Source: Chrysochromulina parva
Taxonomy: Eukaryota; Haptophyta; Prymnesiales; Chrysochromulinaceae
Direction: 5' to 3'
DNA: 35,862 bases
NCBI GenBank assembly: GCA_002887195.1
Contig: PJAB01000181.1
Span: 1 to 35,862, forward strand
This document shows, in pieces, positions 1-9,702 of the stretch. Under the pieces are notes generated by a model. It searched no databases. It saw only the letters and a program-made list of their open reading frames with translations, and was not told where the DNA came from. Position numbers and translations under genes: made by a program. Each line of letters opens with the position of its first letter. Position 1 is the first letter of the stretch.

Positions 1-79
1 CCGGCTGCACGGTAGTGGGGCGGTCGGCATATTTGCCAAAAATGCTCGAGCCATCTCTGGCATGTTCCACTTTCTTGCA
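1..79 (-). pseudogene. Partial duplicate of the pentameric channel 3' coding end
   Basis: Bases 1-60 are identical to 2279-2338, inside the channel gene at 2109-3777, and the match runs on to base 79 with only two further differences seen. Read on the minus strand in the same frame it encodes KKVEHARDGSSIFGKYADRP, against KKVEDTRDGSSIFGKYADRP in the neighbour, so this is the cytoplasmic tail after the fourth membrane segment. The similarity stops abruptly near base 80. That is either an exon edge or a rearrangement breakpoint. The rest of the copy, if it exists, lies left of the window. Whether it is a working paralogue or a fragment cannot be decided here. Confidence 0.7.
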
Positions 80-518
80 TTTGAAGCTTGCCAAGCAGGT
101 AGGCTCGAGGAGGCGGCCGGTTCGACAAAGTCGAGGGGAAGTGACGTACCCTCGCTGTTGTAGCAGTTTGCGCACAGCACCTAACAGCACCGAATCCATC
201 TGAGCACAAGGAGAAACTGGAAACCCATGCACGTGCCTCAGAGAGGAAAGCTATCGCCCGCATCGTTGGCGACGATCGTGAGTTCATGTGTAGTCCAAAA
301 CTTGGCCGCTGTGGCGGATGCGAGTCGTGTTGGACAGGTCGGAACCACCAACAGGTAAGAGGGCCCAATTGATGGATTGGAAGTTATTACGATGGTTAGC
401 TTGCCATCTCATCAGGTAAGAGGATCACATTGATAGATTGGAAGAGAGAGCCTTTAGCTCGCCGTCCGACGAGTCATAATGGATGGGCGCGATGCGGGCG
501 CCTGCAGACTCCCAGAAT
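80..518. other. Stretch without a recognised gene
   Basis: No convincing coding region is seen between the channel fragment and the end of the glycosyltransferase. The minus frame continuing from the channel fragment stays open for some way right of base 80 but shows no channel-like sequence. The stretch holds a degenerate two-copy repeat at 352-473 and probably includes the 3' untranslated region of the minus-strand glycosyltransferase. Confidence 0.5.
352..473. repeat. Degenerate 61-base tandem repeat, two copies
   Basis: A block starting CAGGTAAGAGG at 352 recurs at 413, and the 32 bases 352-383 and 413-444 are closely similar, both ending GATTGGAAG. The following bases are weakly alike (TTAGCTTGCC against TTAGCTCGCC), giving a unit of about 61 bases. 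Both copies contain CAG|GTAAG, which resembles a 5' splice site, but no exon was identified next to either. Confidence 0.6.
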
Positions 519-1841
519 TCAACGTAGCTGACGGCGATGTAAGCTGTGTTTGGCATCGAAAGCAGGCGGCGGCGGCGATGCCGAAGGTCGCGCTATCGCG
601 AGCATGTGTCGCAGCCGAGCGGTGACCAAGGGAATGTCGACCGTCATGTTGCCGCATAAGCGGAAATCCCTATCTTTGCAGCCATCGGGCCCCTCGGTAT
701 CCTTCTGCCGGCCGATCATGTAGTAGTCAACCGAGTTCATGATAGCCCATCGCTTGTAGTCGTACCGTGCATGCGTCGGCTGAACATGCATGCGGTAAGG
801 GAATATCTCGAGCACCGAGGTGCGCACCTGCGGCCCCGACGGCAGGAATGCGGTCATCGCGAGCGCCGCGCCGTGCGCGCCCGCGAGAGCGACGGAGGTA
901 CCCACGAGCCTCAGCTGCTCGGCCAGCGGGAGCGTCGCGAGGGAGACGAAGCGCACTTGGCTGCTCAGTGACGGGTCGGCGCTCACGTTGAGCATGAGAT
1001 CATCCTGGTTGACGAGGCATCTGGAGCCGGTTCGCAACTCAAAGACGACCCGAAGCTCCGGCGGCCGCTCGAGAGCGCCCACGTTGGTCAGCACCACCGA
1101 GCGGAAGCTCAGCACCGACGAACGCGCCGCCAGTAACTTCGATAGGTCCCTCCCTTTAAATCCCGGCCACCAACCAACATGACCACCGGTCAGCCTCCTG
1201 TAGCAGTTCCAACGCCGTGGCACAATCAGCTCCTGTGTGCGCGCCGCAAGCTCGGGCCAGTGCACGTCCGTTCTGCCGCCGATGAGACTTCGCATCACAA
1301 GCTCCCACCCAGGCCACTGAAGCACCGGCTTCAGCCGCTCGGTGTGGTAACCGCTGATCAACCGCCCTTGTGCATCGAAAACATCGCGCGCATTTGCCAC
1401 CGGCCATAACGTCGTGTAACGTGGCAAGAAGTCGATGGAGCTCAGCTCGAGGCCTTGCTCGAGCACGAGCTCTCGGGTCGGGAGCGCGTGGAAGAGGACG
1501 TGCCACAAATTGTCCATGGAAATGTCGACTACAAGCCCGACGCGATCCGGCGGGTGCCAAACTCGCTCGAAGGCGTGCGAACCCAAGATGTATGCACCAT
1601 CCGAGGGCTTTGGAGCGTCGCGTGTGTGGTTGACGCGGGGCACTGAACTGCCCTCAACGAACTCACCAGCGAAGCGCGCTTGGATGCCGCTGCTAGGGTC
1701 GCTTGCATTCGACTGCATGAGGAGGACACGGCGTCGCGACGGTCTGTCGTGCTCGTACGCGACACAAGCGTCGCGCAGCTCGAACTGGCAGCAGCGCGGC
1801 GAGGCAGCGGGCGCCGAACTAGACCACGCCGACGACATCAT
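519..1841 (-). CDS. GT61-family (DUF563-like) glycosyltransferase
   Basis: The predicted protein has 440 residues. It has the hallmarks of the GT61 family, which transfers xylose, GlcNAc or related sugars in the secretory pathway. Around residues 99-120 is VDISMDNLWHVLFHALPT, the family's N-x-x-H segment near the nucleotide-sugar fold. Around 320-338 is LAGAHGAALAMTAFLPSG, the conserved GAHGA-L segment, followed by VLEIFPY. Near 393-403 is the late motif CGNMTVD. Together these define the family, but the donor sugar and acceptor cannot be read from the sequence. Family members usually have an N-terminal signal anchor and none is visible, so a 5' exon may be missing or the start wrong. The first ATG pair is at 1836-1841. 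The gene reads the same way as the channel upstream, 267 bases away. Confidence 0.72.
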   Translation of the reverse strand: MMSSAWSSSAPAASPRCCQFELRDACVAYEHDRPSRRRVLLMQSNASDPSSGIQARFAGEFVEGSSVPRVNHTRDAPKPSDGAYILGSHAFERVWHPPDRVGLVVDISMDNLWHVLFHALPTRELVLEQGLELSSIDFLPRYTTLWPVANARDVFDAQGRLISGYHTERLKPVLQWPGWELVMRSLIGGRTDVHWPELAARTQELIVPRRWNCYRRLTGGHVGWWPGFKGRDLSKLLAARSSVLSFRSVVLTNVGALERPPELRVVFELRTGSRCLVNQDDLMLNVSADPSLSSQVRFVSLATLPLAEQLRLVGTSVALAGAHGAALAMTAFLPSGPQVRTSVLEIFPYRMHVQPTHARYDYKRWAIMNSVDYYMIGRQKDTEGPDGCKDRDFRLCGNMTVDIPLVTARLRHMLAIARPSASPPPPAFDAKHSLHRRQLR

Positions 1842-1846
1842 TGGAC

Positions 1847-1902
1847 TGTGAATACACCCACGGTCACGTTCGCGTTAAATTGCCATGATGTGAATACACC
1901 CA
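1847..1902. repeat. Direct repeat upstream of the glycosyltransferase start
   Basis: The 14 bases TGTGAATACACCCA occur at 1847-1860 and again at 1889-1902, 42 bases apart, immediately upstream of the ATG of the minus-strand glycosyltransferase. A weaker third copy (TGTGAATATCC) starts near 1975. The position suits a paired regulatory element or a short duplication. Function is not shown. Confidence 0.5.
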
Positions 1903-2108
1903 GCCTCACCGAAAGAGGTTCGGTTCTTGGCTGTTTCATGGGCCTGTCAGGTCGATAAGACTTTTGAGTGTCGTGTGAATATCCGCGGGGCCCCTCGGTG
2001 TGATGAGTAAAGTCGTGACTGACCTCTGACGTCGAACGCTGCGTTGCGGTCCTTCTAACTTCCACCTTCCATGTATAAGCTGAATCCTGATTCGGACTGT
2101 GTTTCCCT

Positions 2109-3777
2109 CTAAGATTCATGTTCGGCCAGCGTCTGGTAGTCGTCATCAGACCGTTGAACATGGATGGCGTCGTTGCCCATCTGCGCCTTAGCCTCCGCCA
2201 TCTTAGCCTCCATCTTGTCCATGGCCTCGGCGCGGCTGAATCCCGACATGAGCAGCGCCATCACGCCTACAACCTCGTCCGGCTGCACGGTAGTGGGGCG
2301 GTCGGCATATTTGCCAAAAATGCTCGAGCCATCTCTGGTATCTTCCACTTTCTTGCCGTCGACGCCAATCGTGCCGATCTGCGCTGGAAGGTAGCCGTAC
2401 ACGGTCAGCTGCTTCTTGTGTGTCATCAGCTCGTTCACGAAGAGCTGCGTGTGCACGTAGCACGAGTGCCACAGGTTGTAAAGAGCGAACAAGGTCGCAT
2501 ACAAGACCACTGCGCACTGGTCTACAAGGTAGATGGTCTCCTCGGCCACTCCCTGATCCGCGAGATTGCCCACGAGGGCATGCAGCCAGGTGGCAACGAA
2601 GACAAACGAAATCGTCGTCAGAGCGTAATAGTCGAGGATTGTAAGGTAAGAGACGGGCGGCAGCTCTGCCGAGAGGACCTGCTTGAAGGCGACAGCGACG
2701 AGCAGCAACGTTACGTCGAGGGAGAGTCGCGAGCCCAATTCCATGATGGGCAAGCACCAGATGGCGATACACACGGTGCCGATGCCGCACAGCACGCCGT
2801 AAGAGTTGTACACGTGATATCTGTAAGCACGGTCGTACAAGAGGACGACGCTCACGGAGGACTCGACCCTCGATGAGCCCTCTTCGAACTTGTATGAGGC
2901 GGGGAGATCTCTAGAGAGCTTATAATCGGGAAGCGTGCTCACGCCCAATTCATGCACAAGCACTGGCGCAATGTAGCCTCCACCCCACGCTTTCGGGTCG
3001 GGTGGGAAGTCCATCGGTACGATCTTGATCGCGTTAGTGATCTCAACTGCGGAGCAGGGTGCCCAGCGCGACGCCAACGTGACCAGCGCGATTTCATGTG
3101 CGAGGCGGCAGCAAAGAGGTCAGGATGGAGATCGGGATGGAGATCGGCGGGCGCACCCTTCAACTCGAGCCACTGAATGTCGAAAGGGAACGCCTCGACG
3201 TTGTAGCTTTCGCAGATGCTCACTGAGAAATCCATCCTGGCTTCGATCCACACAACGTCCCCTGTCTCTTCCGTTCGGTAAGCCTGGAAATCTTGTGTAT
3301 CGTCAGACTTCCTCTCCTTCATATGGTGCACCTGCAGCACGCGCGGTGCACGAACCTTGTGAACGGAGTGCGGGCACTTCTTGAGGCCGTGCTGTGCACC
3401 TTGATGCGCGGAAACCATTCTGGCGTCCAACTCTCGTTCTCATCGCCGCCTGAGGCCTCCATGATGGCGCCGCCTTCTTCAGCGTTGGCCTTCCACTTGC
3501 AATAGACGGAAAACTCGATGCAGAAGCTCTCTGTCCTTATGTTTAGGTCCCAGCAATGTGAAACCTCTACGGCGATCTGCACCTCGTCGGGGCGGCGGGT
3601 GCCCTTGCCAGTCTCATCGAATATTTTTGTCATGGTCGTGGGCCGTTGCGAATCACGAGGCAACGGCGAGCTCGACGGAGCGGTCATCGTTTCAAGCTGG
3701 TCCGAGGGCGGGTCAATCGGCAAATGAGGTCGCTCCGCAACACGGCTGCCGCTCGAGAGAAAGCCGCCAAACAGCAT
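2109..3777 (-). CDS. Pentameric ligand-gated ion channel subunit (three exons)
   Basis: The best model joins 3777-3400, 3331-3157 and 3046-2109, giving 496 residues. Splicing restores one continuous reading: an extracellular ligand-binding domain ending in the family signature FPFD (about residue 174), then four membrane segments near residues 264-284, 287-307, 320-338 and 357-378, and a charged tail. The M2 segment (RLSLDVTLLLVAVAF) aligns without gaps to animal receptors, with Leu at the 9' gate, and runs into LPPVSYLT, which is nearly diagnostic. The two cysteines of the classical Cys-loop are not at the expected spacing, as in bacterial-type members. No animal-like anion or cation selectivity motif is evident before M2. 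No signal peptide is visible, and an in-frame stop lies just upstream of the ATG, so a 5' exon may be missing. The family forms homo- or heteropentamers in a membrane; the ligand is unknown. Confidence 0.82.
3047..3156 (-). other. Intron 2 of the channel gene (110 bases)
   Basis: On the minus strand the donor is AAGG|GTGCGC and the acceptor TCCGCAG|TTGAG, phase 1. Removal gives FPFDIQWLELK-VEITNAIKI, which aligns with FPFDTQQLKVKLFL of the second channel in the window. Without splicing, the frame after FPFD never reaches the membrane segments. Confidence 0.78.
3332..3399 (-). other. Intron 1 of the channel gene (68 bases)
   Basis: On the minus strand the donor is AAG|GTGCAC and the acceptor CTGCAG|GTGCAC, phase 0. 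Removal joins SWTPEWFPRIK to VHHMKERK and links two reading frames that are otherwise out of register. GTGCAC occurs directly at both splice junctions. Confidence 0.75.
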
Positions 3778-4141
3778 GCGTTTTCAGCAGAGATCACTTT
3801 GGCTGCTAACTTTGGCGGAGTTTGGCCATTCGTCATCAAAACTTAGGCTCGTTCGTTCGTTTCAGGGCCCTCTCGGTCAGACTCACACCCACAAGCTTAA
3901 CCCACAAGCCCCGAAAAGGCGTGCGTGAAGCGTGATGTCGGTTTTCGTAAAGACGTTCTAAACCTTAAAAACAAGTTCTAGAGGTAAGGTTGGTACATGT
4001 AGCCCCGGTGAACCGGTGCCTCGCGGAGCTGGAAATCGCGCAAAATCATTCACATTCACACATGTACATCAACATCGGCCGACTGCCGGCTGCGGCTCGC
4101 CGCCTTCCCGGAGCGAAATAACAGCCGGGTCAAGTGCTTCC
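3778..4141. promoter_or_regulatory. Divergent intergenic region, channel (-) and MAPR gene (+)
   Basis: This 364-base stretch separates two genes transcribed away from each other, so it should hold both promoters. No TATA box or coding region stands out. A short direct repeat (CCCACAAG, twice near 3890-3910) is the only structure noticed. Confidence 0.45.
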
Positions 4142-5011
4142 ATGGCGGCCTCCTGCACTCGCCGCCGCGGCTCCACCGAGCCGAGCGACAGCAGCAGCAG
4201 CACTTCCATGAACAAGAGCGCCGACGTCGACGATGGCGACTCCAAGGCCGCAAGCGCCGCTCCGGCTCCGGCCCGCTGCAGAACTTGCTGCAATGGGCTC
4301 GTGAGCGTCGTGCTGGCAGCGATCGCGGTCGCGACAGTCGGCGCACTCGCCACCCACGGCGGCTCACCCGCGGCCGTGTGGGCAAGCGTCAACTTCCGCA
4401 TGATGCGCCTCTTCCGCGACCTCAGCCGGGTCAAAGCGCGCCAGCGCCGCTTTGGCCAGAAGGACGCGCTGATGCCAGTGCTGATGGGGAAGGAGGAGCC
4501 GCTGCCACTGGGCGACGCAAGCACTGGGCTGTCGCTCACGCTCGAAGAGCTCGAGGAGTTCGACGGCCGCCCGCTCGATGGCTCCAATGAGCATTCGAAT
4601 CTGTACCTGGCCATCCATGGGCGCATCTACGATGTGACGGCAGGCGCAGCCTTCTACGGCCCCGGCCGGTCGTATCACAAGCTGGTGGGCAAGGACGCGA
4701 CGCGCGCATTCTGCACGGGTTGCCTCGAGCCAGCCTGCCTCATTGCGAGCACCGACGGCCTGAGCGAGGCGCAGCTGCGGGAGGCACAGCGCTGGATCGA
4801 GCTCTACGAGCACCATGACAGGTACAAGCTCGTGGGCCAGGTGCGCCAGCTGAGTGCGGCCGAGCTGTCGGGCGGCGTGACAGACGAGGAGCAGGACGAC
4901 GCGTACCTCGCCGAGGTCGCCGCCGCCGAGGCCGAGTACCAACGCGAGCAGCTCGAGGCCGCACAGTACGCCGAGCGCTCTAAGAAACACAAGACATTCC
5001 GCCCCAAGTAG
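4142..5011 (+). CDS. Neuferricin/MAPR-type cytochrome-b5-fold heme protein
   Basis: From the ATG at 4142 the protein has 289 residues. An earlier in-frame GTG was rejected. Layout: a Ser/Ala-rich lead, one membrane segment near residues 52-70 (GLVSVVLAAIAVATVGALAT), a cytochrome-b5-like domain at about 131-236, and a charged helical tail rich in Glu/Ala/Lys. The domain opens with LTLEELEEFDG and contains YLAIHGRIYDVT, AAFYGPGRSYHKLVGKDATRAF and WIELYEHHDRYKLVGQV. This follows the neuferricin (CYB5D2) branch of the membrane-associated progesterone-receptor family most closely. These proteins bind heme through a tyrosine rather than the two histidines of true cytochrome b5, and suitable tyrosines are present in the FYGPGRSY segment. 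The single N-terminal membrane segment suggests an ER or other endomembrane anchor. The partner P450 or sterol enzyme is not indicated. Confidence 0.8.
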   Translation: MAASCTRRRGSTEPSDSSSSTSMNKSADVDDGDSKAASAAPAPARCRTCCNGLVSVVLAAIAVATVGALATHGGSPAAVWASVNFRMMRLFRDLSRVKARQRRFGQKDALMPVLMGKEEPLPLGDASTGLSLTLEELEEFDGRPLDGSNEHSNLYLAIHGRIYDVTAGAAFYGPGRSYHKLVGKDATRAFCTGCLEPACLIASTDGLSEAQLREAQRWIELYEHHDRYKLVGQVRQLSAAELSGGVTDEEQDDAYLAEVAAAEAEYQREQLEAAQYAERSKKHKTFRPK

Positions 5012-5077
5012 ATGGGGCTCCCCATTCACAGCGTGCGTGTAGGCTAGGGTCGCTTATCTAGTGTGCTTTCACACTGA

Positions 5078-7096
<2,019 letters not shown>

Positions 7097-7699
7097 GGTC
7101 ACTGTCATGAAGACAGGAGAGTCAGAGACAGAGTCGCATCAGCTCGTGCCCGTTGGCGTGCTCGGCTCAACGTTCCTCGTTCACGCGTGGACTCTGCGTG
7201 AGAACACCCACCCTCACTGCAGGGACCTCGCACGGAAAATCAACATTCTTTGGGGCGGCCGCTGTCTACGTGTCGCAGCGGAACCGGGAACGGACTCTCC
7301 GGTCACCCTCCGAGCTCCGTCAGACCTCCGCACCTCTAGACTGTCGAGCGTGTCGTCTGTGAAAGTAGAGAAGTCGAAACACGGAAGATCACATATTGAT
7401 TGATACAATTCGAATTGGCGTTGGTCTCAACTTTTTATCGATTTTGGTTTCGCGGGTTCGTTTGCGGACCGCGCCCGCGGGGGCCTTCCCCCTCGCCTCG
7501 AGCTCGACCGCTCGCACGCTCCGCGGGTCGGGTCTGTGGGGCCCGCGCATCCGATGGGCAACCGCGCGCGCGCGGCCCCGCGACCAGAAGAACTGTCAAT
7601 CACAAAGCTGATGATCTATAATCAAAGATCCCGGCCTCCGCGCTCTCTGCGCTCCCGTGATTGTGCTGCTCCGTGGCCTAGGAGCTGCTCCTCCGTCGC
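7097..7699. other. Convergent intergenic region, katanin and PSD 3' ends
   Basis: These 603 bases lie between two genes that converge, so both 3' untranslated regions should be here. Short open frames exist on both strands but none has a recognisable motif. No tRNA or other RNA gene was seen. Confidence 0.5.
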
Positions 7700-9145
7700 T
7701 CATGGCGACGCCTCGCCGGCTCGCTGGTTGTTAGCTTGCTGGTGCGGGCTGGGTCGTGGTGATTTGGAGGCCGAGGCGCGTCGGCTCGCACGGCTCGGGC
7801 TGAGCTCCTCGAGCTCGTCGCACTCAATGCGCTCGATGCCGTGCTCTTGGGCGAGTGCGAGGAGCGCGTCACGATCGATGCCCTCGAGCAGACCGAGCTC
7901 CTCGAGCATCTGCTGAGGGAGGCGCCGCTCGAGAAGCACGCGCAGCTGCACCCGTGTGAGCGACGTGCATGCAATCGCGTTTTCGGCCGCCAAGTGGCGA
8001 CCGCTGCCGAGCACCTCGTCGGGGCTCGAGCCAAGGACGCTCGCCAAGCTCGCACCTGCCTCGAGCTTGAAGTCCATGCCTTTGGCGTGCAGCGCGGCGC
8101 ACTGGTCTATGAGGGCCGTGTGACGGTTGAAGAAGAGGGCGATGCTGCTGCCACCACGCGCGAAGCAGCCGAGAAGCGCGCCCCGCTCGACGCGTGCCCC
8201 CTCGTGTATCCCGGCCTCCAACCGAATCGAATCGACGGTGACGCCGCCGATGATGACGAGCACCGCACGCAGTGGCGGCGCGCCAGCTGGTCCTCGCGCG
8301 GCCTGTTCGAGCACAAGGATCGCGCGCCGGTTCGTCTCAAGCACGTTAATGTGCTCGTAGATGTAGGGCTTGACCGAGGCGGAGTGCGTGCCGAGCGATG
8401 CGAAGGCGCAGCTCACCACCGTGCCCGCAAACGGTGCGTGGTAGCAGTGGTAGTCTGCAGGCGCGAGGTACAGGATGTAGCACGGATGCTCCACGTACTG
8501 CTCGTGCTCCGGGATGCCCACGTCGCGGATATGGAACTGCTCGTTCTTGATGATCTGTGGCATCTCACGCACGCTCGGGAAGGGCGTCACCACCGCTGTC
8601 GCGGGAGATAGCACGTGGGACGTGCCCAGGTTGCGCTCGGGCGCGTGCGGCCCTGCGTACTTGCGCGTGAACCACTCGTTCATCGTCGTGTACTCACCAG
8701 CCGATTTCTCCCAGACCCAAGGCTCAACCTGCACGCCGTACGTACAGCAGTAGGAGAGCACCTCGGTGGCCGCATTCTGTCCGAGGTCCTCAAAACGCGT
8801 GTCCCAATGCAGATACTTTCTGTTCAGCCAGCGCAGAAAGGCCTGATACAGCCGGCCCGAGCCGAAAACGCGCCAAATGAATGCGAGCACGTGCCAGACG
8901 CCGTCCGCCGGCGGCCGGATCTCGCAATCAATCTGATCCGTCTTCAAGATGTGAAACGGCCGAACGGATGCGCAGAAGCGCAGGGTCGCACGGCGAAGCG
9001 CGACGAGGAAGATGAGCACCATCGCTGTCGAGATGCCAACGCAGACGTGCATGGTCAAGCGCAGCGTGACGAGGAGAATGAGCACGCTGAGCGTCCAGAC
9101 GCCGATGACGCCAGCGACTAGCGCGACCAACTTCTCGTCGTGCAT
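7700..9145 (-). CDS. PSD: Phosphatidylserine decarboxylase
   Basis: The 481-residue protein converts phosphatidylserine to phosphatidylethanolamine. It begins with two adjacent hydrophobic segments (about residues 5-25 and 28-50), so it is membrane-anchored. The catalytic domain includes TMNEWFTRKYAGP, LSPATAVVTPF, YLAPADYHCYHAPFAGTVV (about 220-236) and the C-terminal IALFF segment. The self-cleavage site, which makes the pyruvoyl group, is GGSS at about residues 331-334, as in type II eukaryotic enzymes rather than LGST of the mitochondrial/bacterial type. The His of the DYH segment is a known processing residue in the family. Beyond the usual short alpha chain there are roughly 100 extra residues: a Leu/Arg/Glu-rich helical part, then a Ser/Arg/Pro tail. 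No C2 domain is present, unlike yeast Psd2. The start ATG at 9145 is well placed just before the first hydrophobic segment. Confidence 0.88.
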   Translation of the reverse strand: MHDEKLVALVAGVIGVWTLSVLILLVTLRLTMHVCVGISTAMVLIFLVALRRATLRFCASVRPFHILKTDQIDCEIRPPADGVWHVLAFIWRVFGSGRLYQAFLRWLNRKYLHWDTRFEDLGQNAATEVLSYCCTYGVQVEPWVWEKSAGEYTTMNEWFTRKYAGPHAPERNLGTSHVLSPATAVVTPFPSVREMPQIIKNEQFHIRDVGIPEHEQYVEHPCYILYLAPADYHCYHAPFAGTVVSCAFASLGTHSASVKPYIYEHINVLETNRRAILVLEQAARGPAGAPPLRAVLVIIGGVTVDSIRLEAGIHEGARVERGALLGCFARGGSSIALFFNRHTALIDQCAALHAKGMDFKLEAGASLASVLGSSPDEVLGSGRHLAAENAIACTSLTRVQLRVLLERRLPQQMLEELGLLEGIDRDALLALAQEHGIERIECDELEELSPSRASRRASASKSPRPSPHQQANNQRAGEASP

Positions 9146-9702
9146 TTTCTATGTCGCAAATATTTGCGAGCGTGCGATACCGGTAAGCTTCTATGGTTAC
9201 CTTTACCTGCGGCTGCGCCATACGGAAGGCATACGCAGCCACTGCGTGTAGTTTCAAGCAAGGCTAATCGGAAGCAAGTTATTTCGATTAATTAGCTTCA
9301 AGCTTGCTTTTCAGCGTACCAAATCGCAGGTATCGATATCGCACCGCGGTCCGCACGGTCTCGTGCTCCGGAGCTCTCCGGTTCCGCCTGGCCAGCCCCC
9401 ACGCGGCCCCTACCGCCTACGCGCTACGGTACGCTACGGCGTATATATATATATAGTATATAGCCTGTGCGACCCAGGACGCAGCGAGCACCCGGGATCG
9501 GCGCATGCTGCCCATGCGCGCGCGTTTCCGCACACAGCCACACACACACCGACAGCATAGACGACAGACACACTCGAAGTTCATCTCACACGAACTACGC
9601 AGTACGTTCGCCGCGTTACACTGTAGTGCTGCGGACCTGCGGTCGAAGGACACCGTGGGGGAGACCCCGGCGGCTGGGCCAGGAACTCACCACCACAGCA
9701 AC
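9146..9702. promoter_or_regulatory. Intergenic region upstream of PSD
   Basis: These 557 bases separate the PSD start from the end of the next minus-strand gene, so they should hold the PSD promoter and the 3' untranslated region of the channel gene. They contain an A/T-rich patch with an imperfect inverted repeat (about 9252-9311, arms around AAGCAAGGCTAAT and ATTAGCTTCAAGCTTGCTT), a TA run at 9442-9463, and CA-rich sequence near 9540-9575. No gene was recognised. Confidence 0.45.
9442..9463. repeat. TA dinucleotide run
   Basis: A run of alternating T and A, interrupted once by G, lies about 300 bases upstream of the PSD ATG. It could act as a TATA-like element or be a simple microsatellite. 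In this GC-rich window it is the longest such AT stretch noticed. Confidence 0.6.

Noticed and set aside
3047..3399. Two frame changes in the channel gene as evidence of a pseudogene
   Set aside because: Both are explained by GT-AG introns of 68 and 110 bases that restore family-like protein sequence at each junction.
9442..9463. TA run as the definite TATA box of the PSD gene
   Set aside because: It is about 300 bases from the ATG and could equally be a microsatellite. There is no transcript start to anchor it.
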